64,000 bases of DNA from Pisaster brevispinus (Eukaryota; Echinodermata; Asteroidea; Forcipulatida; Asteriidae). A model generated the notes under the pieces. It saw only the letters and a list, made by a program, of their open reading frames with translations, ran no database searches and had not been told where the DNA came from. This document shows positions 12,012 through 24,600 of this stretch, one piece after another. The stretch spans positions 18,136,742-18,200,741 of the forward strand of contig JAMKCF010000003.1 of the NCBI GenBank assembly GCA_023634235.1, given 5' to 3'. The translations under genes were made by a program, and so were the position numbers. The first letter of the stretch is position 1. Each line of letters opens with the position of its first letter.

Positions 12012-14080
12012 AATTTCGCTTGTCTTTGCGTGGAACAAATAGCCCAGTGGTTTGGAGATAGTTTCTGGTGAATCGGGACCACGGTTCGAATCTCGGCAGT
12101 GTCCTTGATTAACTTTTTTTCTGAGTATAAAGATTTGAATCATGATTTCACTTATGTGGTAGGACTTTCGCTGGTCTTTGCGTGGAACAGATAGCCTCGT
12201 GGTTGGGAGATAGTTTTTTGTTGGATCGGGACCACGGTTCGAATCCCGACAAGGTCATTGATTCACGTTTTCTTTTTTCTAAGTCTTTAGATTTGAATAA
12301 TGATTTAACTTATGAGGTACATATTTCGCTTGTCTTTGCGTGGAACAGATAGCCCAGTGGTTGGGAGATAATTTTTCGTGGGTCGGGACCACGGTTCGAA
12401 TCCCGGCAGTGTCCTCGATTCACTTTTTCCTTTTTCTGAGTCTAAAGATTTGAATCATGATTTCACTTATGTGGTCGGAATTTTGCTTGTCTTTGCGTGG
12501 AACACATAGCCCAGTGGTTGGGAAATAGTTTCTGGTGGGTCGGGACCACGTTTCTAACCAGGCAGTGTCCTTGATTCACTTTTGCTTTTTTCTAAGTCTT
12601 TAGATTTGAATCTTGATTTCACTTATGAGGTAGGAATTTCGCTTGCCTTTGCCTGGAACAAATAGCACAGTGGTTGGGACACAGTTTCTGGTGGATCGGG
12701 ACCACCGTTCGAATCCCGACAAGGTCCTTGATTCACTTTTTCTTTTGTTCTAAGTCTTTAGATTTGAATCATGATTTCACTTATGAGGTAGGAATTTCGC
12801 TTGTCTTTGCGTGGAACAAATAGCCCAGTGGTTGGGAGACAGTTTCTGGTGGATCGGGACCACGGTTCGAATCCCGGCAGGGTCCTTGATTCACTTTTTC
12901 TTTTTTCTAAGTCTTTAGATTTGAATCATGATTTCACTTATGTGGTAGGACTTTCGCTGGTCTTTGCGTGGAACAGATAGCCTCGTGGTTGGGAGATAAT
13001 TTTTTGGTGGATCGGGACCACGGTTCGAATCCCGACAAGGTCCTTGATTCACTTTTTTTTCTGAGTCTAAATATTTGAATCATGATTTCACTTATGACGT
13101 AGGAATTTCGCTTGTCTTTGGGTAGAACAGATAGCCCAGTGGTTGCAAAATAGTTTCTGGTGGGTCGGGACCACGGTTCTAATCCCGGCAGTGTCCTTGA
13201 TTCACTTTTTCTTTTGTCTGAGTCTAAAGATTTGAATCATGATTTCACTTATGGGGTAGGAATTTCGCTTATCTTTGCGTGGAACAGATAGCCCAGTGGT
13301 TTGGAGATAGTATCTGGTGGATCGGGACCACGGTTCGAATCCCGACAAGGTCCTAGATTCACTATTTCTTTTTTTGAAGTCTTTAGATTTGAATCATGAT
13401 TTCACTTATGAGGTAAGAATTTCGCTTGTCTTTGCGTGGAACAGATAGCCCAGTGGTTGGAAGAAAGTTTCTGGTGGGTCGGGACCATGGTTCGAATCCC
13501 TGGCAGTGTCCTTGATTCACTTTTTTTTGCTGAGTCTAAGGATTTGAATCATGATTTCACTTATGAGGTAAGAATTTCGCTTGTCTATGCGTGGAACAGA
13601 TAGCCCAGTGGTTGGAAGATATTATCTGGTGGGTCGGGACCACGGTTCTTATACCGGCAGTGTCCTTGACACACTTTTTCTTTTTTCTAAGTCTTTAGAT
13701 TTGAGTCATGATTTCACTTATGAGGTAGGAATTTCGCTTGTCTTTGCGTGGAACAAATAGCCCAGTGGTTGGGAGACAGTTTCTGGTGGATCGGGACCAC
13801 GGTTCGAATCCCGGCAGGGTCCTTGATTCACTTTTTCTTTTTTCTAAGTCTTTAGATTTGAATCATGATTTCACATATGAGGTAAGAATTTCGCTTGTCT
13901 TTGCGTGGAACACATAGCCCAGTGGTTGGGAAATAGTTTCTGGTGGGACGGGACTACGGTTCGAATCCCGGCAGGGTCCTTGATTCACTTTTTCGTTTTT
14001 TCTAAATCTAAAGATTTGAATCATGATTTCACTTATGACGTAGGAATTTCGCATGTCTTTGCGTCGAACAGATAGCCCAG
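11830..14080 (+). repeat. 19-mer HOR (2,975 bp offset), copy 1
   Basis: Markers recur 2,975-2,976 bp downstream: the TAGCTCAGTGG A box (11882 and 14857), TTTGGAGATAG with GGTGAATCGGG (12051 and 15026), GAATAATGATTTAAC (12296 and 15270), and the degenerate unit ACGTTTCTAACCAGG. The block contains monomers with AGCCTCGTGG A boxes and several with GGTTCTAATCC. Confidence 0.83.
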
Positions 14081-14198
14081 TGAGTGGGAGATAGTTTCGG
14101 GTGGGTCGGGACCACGGTTCGAATCCCGGCAGATTCCTTGATTCACTTTTTCTTTTTTCTGAGTCTAAAGATTTGAATCATGATTTCACTTATGACGT

Positions 14199-14459
14199 AT
14201 GAATTTCGATTGTCTTTGCGTGGAACACATAGCCCCGTGGTTGGGAGATAGTTTCTGGTGGATCGGGACCCCCGTTTTAATCCCGGCAGGGTCGTTGATT
14301 CACTTTTTTTTGTCTGAGTATAAAGATTTGAATCATGATTTCACTTATGTGGTAGGACTTTCGCTGGTCTTTGCGTGGAACAGATAGCCTCGTGGTTGGG
14401 AGATAGTTTTTTAGTGGATCGGGACCACGGTTCGAATCCCGACAAGGTCCTTGACTCAC
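14199..14459 (+). repeat. Monomer pair with strongly altered B box
   Basis: In the first monomer the T-loop region reads ACCCCCGTTTTAATCC, which destroys the B box, and its A box reads TAGCCCCGTGG. The second has TAGCCTCGTGG and TTTTTTAGTGG. This pair acts as a marker of the local HORs and recurs at about 17487, 19211, 20936, 22349, 25329 and 30487, each time nearly unchanged. Open reading frames on both strands cross it, but they are repeat read-through and not genes. Confidence 0.8.
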
Positions 14460-14804
14460 CTTTTCTTTTTTCTGAGTCTAAAGATTTGAATCATGATTTC
14501 ACTTATGAGGTAGATATTTCGCTTGTCTTTGCGTGGAACAAATAGCCCAGTGGTTGGGAGATAGTTTCTGGTGGGTCGGGACCACGGTTCTAATCCCGGC
14601 AGTGTCCTTGATTCACTTTTGTTTTGTTTCTGGGTCTAAAGATTTGAATCATGATTTCACTTATGAGGTAGGAATTTCGCTTGTCTTTGCGTGGAACACA
14701 TAGCCCAGTGGTTGGGAAATAGTTTCTGGTGGGTCGGGACCACGGTTCGAATCCCGGCAGGGTCCTTGATTCACTTTTTCTTTTTTCTAAGTCTAAAGAT
14801 TTGA

Positions 14805-17055
14805 ATCATCATTTCACTTATGAGGTAGGAATTTCGCTTGTCTTTGCGTGGAACAAATAGCTCAGTGGTGGGGAGATAGTTTCTGGTGGATCGGGACCAC
14901 GGTTCGAATCCGGGTGGTGTCCTTGATTCACTTTTTCTTTTTTCTAAGTTTTTAGATTTGAATCATGATTTCACTTATGAGGTAGGAATTTCGCTTGTCT
15001 TTGCGTGGAACAAATAGCCCAGTGGTTTGGAGATAGTTTCTGGTGAATCGGGACCACGGTTCGAATCTCGGCAGTGTCCTTGATTAACTTTTTTTCTGAG
15101 TATGAAGATTTGAATCATGATTTTACTTATGTGGTAGGACTTTCTCTGGTCTTTGCGTGGAACAGATAGCCTCGTGGTTGGGAGATAATTTTTTGTTGGA
15201 TCGGGACCACGGTTCGAATCCCGACAAGGTCCTTGATTCACGTTTTCTTTTTTCTAAGTCTTTAGATTTGAATAATGATTTAACTTATGAGGTACATATT
15301 TCGCTTGTCTTTGCGTGGAACACATAGCCCAGTGGTTGGGAGATAATTTTTCGTGGGTCGGGACCACGGTTCGAATCCCGGCAGTGTCCTCGATTCACTT
15401 TTTCCTTTTTCTGAGTCTAAAGATTTGAATCATGATTTCACTTATGTGGTCGGAATTTTGCTTGTCTTTGCGTGGAACACATAGCCCAGTGGTTGGGAAA
15501 TAGTTTCTGGTGGGTCGGGACCACGTTTCTAACCAGGCAGTGTCCTTGATTCACTTTTGCTTTTTTCTAAGTCTTTAGATTTGAATCTTGATTTCACTTA
15601 TGAGGTAGGAATTTCGCTTGCCTTTGCCTGGAACAAATAGCACAGTGGTTGGGACACAGTTTCTGGTGGATCGGGACCACGGTTTGAATCCCGACAAGGT
15701 CCTTGATTCACTTTTTCTTTTGTTCTAAGTCTTTAGATTTGAATCATGATTTCACTTATGAGGTAGGAATTTCGCTTGTCTTTGCGTGGAACAAATAGCC
15801 CAGTGGTTGGGAGACAGTTTCTGGTGGATCGGGACCACGGTTCGAATCCCGGCAGGGTCCTTGATTCACTTTTTCTTTTTTCTAAGTCTTTAGATTTGAA
15901 TCATGATTTCACTTATGTGGTAGGACTTTCGCTGGTCTTTGCGTGGAACAGATAGCCTCGTGGTTGGGAGATAATTTTTTGGTGGATCGGGACCACGGTT
16001 CGAATCCCGACAAGGTCCTTGATTCACTTTTTTTTCTGAGTCTAAATATTTGAATCATGATTTCACTTATGACGTAGGAATTTCGCTTGTCTTTGGGTAG
16101 AACAGATAGCCCAGTGGTTGCGAGATAGTTTCTGGTGGGTCGGGACCACGGTTCTAATCCCGGCAGTGTCCTTGATTCACTTTTTCTTTTGTCTGAGTCT
16201 AAAGATTTGAATCATGATTTCACTTATGGGGTAGGAATTTCGCTTATCTTTGCGTGGAACAGATAGCCCAGTGGTTTGGAGATAGTATCTGGTGGATCGG
16301 GACCACGGTTCGAATCCCGACAAGGTCCTAGATTCACTATTTCTTTTTTTGAAGTCTTTAGATTTGAATCATGATTTCACTTATGAGGTAAGAATTTCGC
16401 TTGTCTTTGCGTGGAACAGATAGCCCAGTGGTTGGAAGAAAGTTTCTGGTGGGTCGGGACCATGGTTCGAATCCCTGGCAGTGTCCTTGATTCACTTTTT
16501 TTTTGCTGAGTCTAAGGATTTGAATCATGATTTCACTTATGAGGTAAGAATTTCGCTTGTCTTTGCGTGGAACACATAGCCCAGCGGTTGGGAAATAGTT
16601 TCTGGTGGGTCGGGACCACGGTTCTAATCCCGGCAGTGTCCTTGACACACTTTTTCTTTTTTCTAAGTCTTTAGATTTGAGTCATGATTTCACTTATGAG
16701 GTAGGAATTTCGCTTGTCTTTGCGTGGAACAAATAGCCCAGTGGTTGGGAGACAGTTTCTGGTGGATCGGGACCACGGTTCGAATCCCGGCAGGGTCCTT
16801 GATTCACTTTTTCTTTTTTCTAAGTCTTTAGATTTGAATCATGATTTCACATATGAGGTAAGAATTTCGCTTGTCTTTGCGTGGAACACATAGCCCAGTG
16901 GTTGGGAAATAGTTTCTGGTGGGACGGGACTACGGTTCGAATCCCGGCAGGGTCCTTGATTCACTTTTTCGTTTTTTCTAAATCTAAAGATTTGAATCAT
17001 GATTTCACTTATGACGTAGGAATTTCGCATGTCTTTGCGTCGAACAGATAGCCCA
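14805..17055 (+). repeat. 19-mer HOR (2,975 bp offset), copy 2
   Basis: Second copy of the 11830-14080 block. It separates from copy 1 at about 17055, where GTGGTTGGGAGATATTTC replaces GTGAGTGGGAGATAGTTTC. Its right part is also the left part of the 11-mer HOR, so the two amplifications overlap. Confidence 0.83.
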
Positions 17056-20000
17056 GTGGTTGGGAGATATTTCTGGTGGGTCGGGACCACGGTTCGAATC
17101 CCGGCAGATTCCTTGATTCACTTTTTTTGTTCTGAGTCTAAAGATTTGAATCATGATTTCACTTATGACGTATGAATTTCGCTTGTCTTTGCGTGGAACA
17201 CATAGCCCAGTGGTTGGGAGAGAGTTTCTGGTGGATCGGGGCCCCGTTTCCAATCCCGGCAGTGTCCTTGATTCACTTTTTTCTTTTTCCTAAGTCTTTA
17301 GATTTGAATCATGATTTCACTTATGAGGTAGGAATTTCGCTTGTCTTTGCGTGGAACAAATAGCCCAGTGGTTGGGAGATAGTTTCGGGTGGGTCGGGAC
17401 CACGGTTCGAATCCCGGCAGTGTCCTTGATTCACTTTTTCTTTTTTCTGAGTCTAAAGATTTGAATCATGATTTCACTTATGACGTATGAATTTCGATTG
17501 TCTTTGCGTGGAACACATAGCCCCGTGGTTGGGAGATAGTTTCTGGTGGATCGGGACCCCCGTTTTAATCCCGGCAGGGTCGTTGATTCACTTTTTTTTG
17601 TCTGAGTATAAAGATTTGAATCATGATTTCACTTATGTGGTAGGACTTTCGCTGGTCTTTGCGTGGAACAGATAGCCTCGTGGTTGGGAGATAGTTTTTT
17701 AGTGGATCGGGACCACGGTTCGAATCCCGACAAGGTCCTTGACTCACCTTTTCTTTTTTCTGAGTCTAAAGATTTGAATCATGATTTCACTTATGAGGTA
17801 GGAATTTCGCTTGTCTTTGGGTCGAACAGATAGCCCAGTGGTTGCGAGATAGTTTCTGGTGGGTCGGGACCACGGTTCTAATCCCGGCAGTGTCCTTGAT
17901 TCACTTTTTCTTTTGTCTGAGTCTAAAGATTTGAATCATGATTTCACTTATGGGGTAGGAATTTCGCTTATCTTTGCGTGGAACAGATAGCCCAGTGGTT
18001 TGGAGATAGTATCTGGTGGATCGGGACCACGGTTCGAATCCCGACAAGGTCCTAGATTCACTATTTCTTTTTTTGAAGTCTTTAGATTTGAATCATGATT
18101 TCACTTATGAGGTAAGAATTTCGCTTGTCTTTGCGTGGAACAGATAGCCCAGTGGTTGGAAGAAAGTTTCTGGTGGGTCGGGACCATGGTTCGAATCCCT
18201 GGCAGTGTCCTTGATTCACTTTTTTTTTGCTGAGTCTAAGGATTTGAATCATGATTTCACTTATGAGGTAAGAATTTCGCTTGTCTATGCGTGGAACAGA
18301 TAGCCCAGTGGTTGGAAGATAGTCTCTGGTGGGTCGGGACCACGGTTCTAATCCCGGCAGTGTCCTTGACACACTTTTTCTTTTTTCTAAGTCTTTAGAT
18401 TTGAGTCATGATTTCACTTAAGAGATAGGAATTTCGCTTGTCTTTGCGTGGAACAAATAGCCCAGTGGTTGGGAAATAGTTTCTGGTGGGACGGGACCAC
18501 GGTTCGAATCCCGGCAGGGTCCTTGATTCACTTTTTCTTTTTTCTAAGTCTTTAGATTTGAATCATGATTTCACATATGAGGTAAGAATTTCGCTTGTCT
18601 TTGCGTGGAACACATAGCCCAGTGGTTGGGAAATAGTTTCTGGTGGGACGGGACTACGGTTCGAATCCCGGCAGGGTCCTTGATTCACTTTTTCGTTTTT
18701 TCTAAATCTAAAGATTTGAATCATGATTTCACTTATGACGTAGGAATTTCGCATGTCTTTGCGTCGAACAGATAGCCCAGTGGTTGGGAGATATTTCTGG
18801 TGGGTCGGGACCACGGTTCGAATCCCGGCAGATTCCTTGATTCACTTTTTTTGTTCTGAGTCTAAAGATTTGAATCATGATTTCACTTATGACGTATGAA
18901 TTTCGCTTGTCTTTGCGTGGAACACATAGCCTAGTGGTTGGGAGAGAGTTTCTGGTGGATCGGGGCCCCGTTTCCAATCCCGGCAGTGTCCTTGATTCAC
19001 TTTTTTCTTTTTCCTAAGTCTTTAGATTTGAATCATGATTTCACTTATGAGGTAGGAATTTCGCTTGTCTTTGCGTGGAACAAATAGCCCAGTGGTTGGG
19101 AGATAGTTTCGGGTGGGTCGGGACCACGGTTCGAATCCCGGCAGTGTCCTTGATTCACTTTTTCTTTTTTCTGAGTCTAAAGATTTGAATCATGATTTCA
19201 CTTATGACGTATGAATTTCGATTGTCTTTGCGTGGAACACATAGCCCCGTGGTTGGGAGATAGTTTCTGGTGGATCGGGACCCCCGTTTTAATCCCGGCA
19301 GGGTCGTTGATTCACTTTTTTTTGTCTGAGTATAAAGATTTGAATCATGATTTCACTTATGTGGTAGGACTTTCGCTGGTCTTTGCGTGGAACAGATAGC
19401 CTCGTGGTTGGGAGATAGTTTTTTAGTGGATCGGGACCACGGTTCGAATCCCGGCAAGGTCCTTGACTCACCTTTTCTTTTTTCTGAGTCTAAAGATTTG
19501 AATCATGATTTCACTTATGAGGTAGATATTTCGCTTGTCTTTGCGTGGAACAAATAGCCCAGTGGTTGGGAGATAGTTTCTGGTGGGTCGGGACCACGGT
19601 TCTAATCCCGGCAGTGTCCTTGATTCACTTTTTTTTTTTTTCTGGGTCTAAAGATTTGAATCATGATTTCACTTATGGGGTAGGAATTTCGCTTATCTTT
19701 GCGTGGAACAGATAGCCCAGTGGTTTGGAGATAGTATCTGGTGGATCGGGACCACGGTTCGAATCCCGACAAGGTCCTAGATTCACTATTTCTTTTTTTG
19801 AAGTCTTTAGATTTGAATCATGATTTCACTTATGAGGTAAGAATTTCGCTTGTCTTTGCGTGGAACAGATAGCCCAGTGGTTGGAAGAAAGTTTCTGGTG
19901 GGTCGGGACCATGGTTCGAATCCCTGGCAGTGTCCTTGATTCACTTTTTTTTTGCTGAGTCTAAGGATTTGAATCATGATTTCACTTATGAGGTAAGAAT

Positions 20001-21364
20001 TTCGCTTGTCTATGCGTGGAACAGATAGCCCAGTGGTTGGAAGATAGTCTCTGGTGGGTCGGGACCACGGTTCTAATCCCGGCAGTGTCCTTGACACACT
20101 TTTTCTTTTTTCTAAGTCTTTAGATTTGAGTCATGATTTCACTTAAGAGATAGGAATTTCGCTTGTCTTTGCGTGGAACAAATAGCCCAGTGGTTGGGAG
20201 ACAGTTTCTGGTGGATCGGGACCACGGTTCGAATCCCGGCAGGGTCCTTGATTCACTTTTTCTTTTTTCTAAGTCTTTAGATTTGAATCATGATTTCACA
20301 TATGAGGTAAGAATTTCGCTTGTCTTTGCGTGGAACACATAGCCCAGTGGTTGGGAAATAGTTTCTGGTGGGACGGGACTACGGTTCGAATCCCGGCAGG
20401 GTCCTTGATTCACTTTTTCGTTTTTTCTAAATCTAAAGATTTGAATCATGATTTCACTTATGACGTAGGAATTTCGCATGTCTTTGCGTCGAACAGATAG
20501 CCCAGTGGTTGGGAGATATTTCTGGTGGGTCGGGACCACGGTTCGAATCCCGGCAGATTCCTTGATTCACTTTTTTTGTTCTGAGTCTAAAGATTTGAAT
20601 CATGATTTCACTTATGACGTATGAATTTCGCTTGTCTTTGCGTGGAACACATAGCCTAGTGGTTGGGAGAGAGTTTCTGGTGGATCGGGGCCCCGTTTCC
20701 AATCCCGGCAGTGTCCTTGATTCACTTTTTTCTTTTTCCTAAGTCTTTAGATTTGAATCATGATTTCACTTATGAGGTAGGAATTTCGCTTGTCTTTGCG
20801 TGGAACAAATAGCCCAGTGGTTGGGAGATAGTTTCGGGTGGGTCGGGACCACGGTTCGAATCCCGGCAGTGTCCTTGATTCACTTTTTCTTTTTTCTGAG
20901 TCTAAAGATTTGAATCATGATTTCACTTATGACGTATGAATTTCGATTGTCTTTGCGTGGAACACATAGCCCCGTGGTTGGGAGATAGTTTCTGGTGGAT
21001 CGGGACCCCCGTTTTAATCCCGGCAGGGTCGTTGATTCACTTTTTTTTGTCTGAGTATAAAGATTTGAATCATGATTTCACTTATGTGGTAGGACTTTCG
21101 CTGGTCTTTGCGTGGAACAGATAGCCTCGTGGTTGGGAGATAGTTTTTTAGTGGATCGGGACCACGGTTCGAATCCCGGCAAGGTCCTTGACTCACCTTT
21201 TCTTTTTTCTGAGTCTAAAGATTTGAATCATGATTTCACTTATGAGGTAGATATTTCGCTTGTCTTTGCGTGGAACAAATAGCCCAGTGGTTGGGAGATA
21301 GTTTCTGGTGGGTCGGGACCACGGTTCTAATCCCGGCAGTGTCCTTGATTCACTTTTTTTTTTG
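16192..21364 (+). repeat. Three tandem copies of an 11-mer HOR (~1,725 bp)
   Basis: Copies lie at about 16192-17915, 17916-19639 and 19640-21364. Markers spaced 1,724-1,725 bp include the altered B-box pair (17487, 19211, 20936), ATGGGGTAGGAATTTC, the GCGTCGAACAG unit and GGGGCCCCGTTTCC. Copies 2 and 3 look closer to each other than to copy 1 (for example TAGCCTAGTGG in the GGGGCCCCG monomer of copies 2 and 3 against TAGCCCAGTGG in copy 1), which gives an order of duplication. Confidence 0.88.
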
Positions 21365-23238
21365 TTTCTGGGTCTAAAGATTTGAATCATGATTTCACTT
21401 ATGAGGTAGGAATTTCGCTTGTCTTTGCGTGGAACACATAGCCCAGTGGTTGGAAAATAGTTTCTGGTGGGTCGGGACCACGGTTCGAATCCCGGTAGGG
21501 TCCTTGATTCACTTTTTCTTTTTTCTAAGTCTAAAGATTTGAATCATCATTTCACTTATGAGGTAGGAATTTCGCTTGTCTTTGCGTGGAACAAATAGCT
21601 CAGTGGTGGGGAGATAGTTTCTAGTGCATCGGGACCACGGTTCGAATCCGGGTGTTGTCCTTGATTCACTTTTTCTTTTTTCTAAGTTTTTAGATTTGAA
21701 TCATGATTTCACTTATGAGGTAAGAATTTCGCTTGTCTATGCGTGGAACAGATAGCCCAGTGGTTGGAAGATAGTCTCTGGTGGGTCGGGACCACGGTTC
21801 TAATCCCGGCAGTGTCCTTGATTCACTTTTTTCTTTTTTCTAAATCTAAAGATTTGAATCATGATTTCACTTATGACGTAGGAATTTCGCATGTCTTTGC
21901 GTCGAACAGATAGCCCAGTGGTTGGGAGATATTTCTGGTGGGTCGGGACCACGGTTCGAATCCCGGCAGATTCCTTGATTCACTTTTTTTGTTCTGAGTC
22001 TAAAGATTTGAATCATGATTTCACTTATGACGTATGAATTTCGCTTGTCTTTGCGTGGAACACATAGCCTAGTGGTTGGGAGAGAGTTTCTGGTGGATCG
22101 GGGCCCCGTTTCCAATCCCGGCAGTGTCCTTGATTCACTTTTTTCTTTTTCCTAAGTCTTTAGATTTGAATCATGATTTCACTTATGAGGTAGGAATTTC
22201 GCTTGTCTTTGCGTGGAACAAATAGCCCAGTGGTTGGGAGATAGTTTCGGGTGGGTCGGGACCACGGTTCGAATCCCGGCAGTGTCCTTGATTCACTTTT
22301 TCTTTTTTCTGAGTCTAAAGATTTGAATCATGATTTCACTTATGACGTATGAATTTCGATTGTCTTTGCGTGGAACACATAGCCCCGTGGTTGGGAGATA
22401 GTTTCTGGTGGATCGGGACCCCCGTTTTAATCCCGGCAGGGTCGTTGATTCACTTTTTTTTGTCTGAGTATAAAGATTTGAATCATGATTTCACTTATGT
22501 GGTAGGACTTTCGCTGGTCTTTGCGTGGAACAGATAGCCTCGTGGTTGGGAGATAGTTTTTTAGTGGATCGGGACCACGGTTCGAATCCCGGCAAGGTCC
22601 TTGACTCACCTTTTCTTTTTTCTGAGTCTAAAGATTTGAATCATGATTTCACTTATGAGGTAGATATTTCGCTTGTCTTTGCGTGGAACAAATAGCCCAG
22701 TGGTTGGGAGATAGTTTCTGGTGGGTCGGGACCACGGTTCTAATCCCGGCAGTGTCCTTGATTCACTTTTTTTTTTGTTTCTGGGTCTAAAGATTTGAAT
22801 CATGATTTCACTTATGAGGTAGGAATTTCGCTTGTCTTTGCGTGGAACACATAGCCCAGTGGTTGGAAAATAGTTTCTGGTGGGTCGGGACCACGGTTCG
22901 AATCCCGGTAGGGTCCTTGATTCACTTTTTCTTTTTTCTAAGTCTAAAGATTTGAATCATCATTTCACTTATGAGGTAGGAATTTCGCTTGTCTTTGCGT
23001 GGAACAAATAGCTCAGTGGTGGGGAGATAGTTTCTAGTGCATCGGGACCACGGTTCGAATCCGGGTGGTGTCCTTGATTCACTTTTTCTTTTTTCTAAGT
23101 TTTTAGATTTGAATCATGATTTCACTTATGAGGTAAGAATTTCGCTTGTCTATGCGTGGAACAGATAGCCCAGTGGTTGGAAGATAGTCTCTGGTGGGTC
23201 GGGACCACGGTTCTAATCCCGGCAGTGTCCTTGACACA
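20413..23238 (+). repeat. Two tandem copies of a 9-mer HOR (1,413 bp)
   Basis: The unit 20413-21825 is repeated as 21826-23238. Markers include the altered B-box pair (20936 and 22349), TTTCTAGTGCATCGGG and GTGTCTATGCG-type units. The 9-mer overlaps the third copy of the 11-mer, so it must have formed after the 11-mer had been amplified. Confidence 0.85.
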
Positions 23239-23912
23239 CTTTTTCTTTTTTCTAAGTCTTTAGATTTGAGTCATGATTTCACTTAAGAGATAGGAATTTC
23301 GCTTGTCTTTGCGTGGAACAAATAGCCCAGTGGTTGGGAGACAGTTTCTGGTGGATCGGGACCACGGTTCGAATCCCGGCAGGGTCCTTGATTCACTTTT
23401 TCTTTTTTCTAAGTCTTTAGATTTGAATCATGATTTCACTTATGAGGTAGATATTTCGCTTGTCTTTGCGTGGAACAAATAGCCCAGTGGTTGGGAGATA
23501 GTTTCTGGTGGGTCGGGACCACGGTTCTAATCCCGGCAGTGTCCTTGATTCACTTTTTTTTTTGTTTCTGGGTCTAAAGATTTGAATCATGATTTCACTT
23601 ATGAGGTAGGAATTTCGCTTGTTTTTGCGTGGAACACATAGCCCAGTGGTTGGAAAATAGTTTCTGGTGGGTCGGGACCACGGTTCGAATCCCGGTAGGG
23701 TCCTTGATTCACTTTTTCTTTTTTCTAAGTCTAAAGATTTGAATCATCATTTCACTTATGAGGTAGGAATTTCGCTTGTCTTTGCGTGGAACAAATAGCT
23801 CAGTGGTGGGGAGATAGTTTCTAGTGCATCGGGACCACGGTTCGAATCCGGGTGGTGTCCTTGATTCACTTTTTCTTTTTTCTAAGTTTTTAGATTTGAA
23901 TCATGATTTCAC
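22630..23912 (+). repeat. 5-mer HOR (787 bp), one full and one partial copy
   Basis: GGTAGATATTTCGC with the TTTTGTTTCTGGGTC tract (22659 and 23446) and CTAGTGCATCGGG (23034 and 23821) repeat with a 787-bp step. The second copy ends at about 23912. The unit lies inside and across the end of the 9-mer HOR. Confidence 0.83.
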
Positions 23913-24600
23913 TTATGAGGTAGGAGTTTCGCTTGTCTTTGCGTGGAACAAATAGCCCAGTGGTTTGGAGATAGTTTCTGGTGAATCGGGACCACGGTTC
24001 GAATCTCGGCAGTGTCCTTGATTAACTTTTTTTCTGAGTATAAAGATTTGAATCATGATTTTACTTATGTGGTAGGACTTTCGCTGGTCTTTGCATGGAA
24101 CAGATAGCCTCGTGGTTGGGAGATAGTTTTTTGGTGGATCGGGACCACGGTTCGAATCCCGACAAGGTCCTTGATTCACTTTTTCTTTTTTTCTGAGTCT
24201 AAAGATTTGAATCATGATTTCACTTATGAGGTAGGAATTTCGCTTGTCTTTGCGTGGAACAGATAGCCCAGTGGTTTGGAGATAGTATCTGGTGGATCGG
24301 GACCACGGTTCGAATCCCGACAAGGTCCTAGATTCACTATTTCTTTTTTTGAAGTCTTTAGATTTGAATCATGATTTCACTTATGAGGTAAGAATTTCGC
24401 TTGTCTTTGCGTGGAACAGATAGCCCAGTGGTTGGAAGAAAGTTTCTGGTGGGTCGGGACCATGGTTCGAATCCCTGGCAGTGTCCTTGATTCACTTTTT
24501 TTTTTGCTGAGTCTAAGGATTTGAATCATGTTTTCACTTATGAGGTAAGAATTTCGCTTGTCTATGCGTGGAACAGATAGCCCAGTGGTTGGAAGATAGT
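23912..24600 (+). repeat. Satellite monomers at an HOR transition
   Basis: Monomers here mix variants seen in the 19-mer block (GGTGAATCGGG with TTTGGAGATAG; AGCCTCGTGG) and the 11-mer block (GTCCTAGATTCACTATTTC; GGAAGAAAG with CCATGGTTCG). A 136-codon minus-strand ORF at 23913-24323 is read-through of two to three monomers and not a gene. Confidence 0.75.

Noticed and set aside
23913..24323. 136-codon minus-strand ORF, the longest in the window, and the dozens of similar 60-96-codon ORFs
   Set aside because: All are read-through of the satellite monomer with the same peptide phrases in rotating frames. They have no domain, no independent start context and no codon signature, and they recur only where the HOR recurs.
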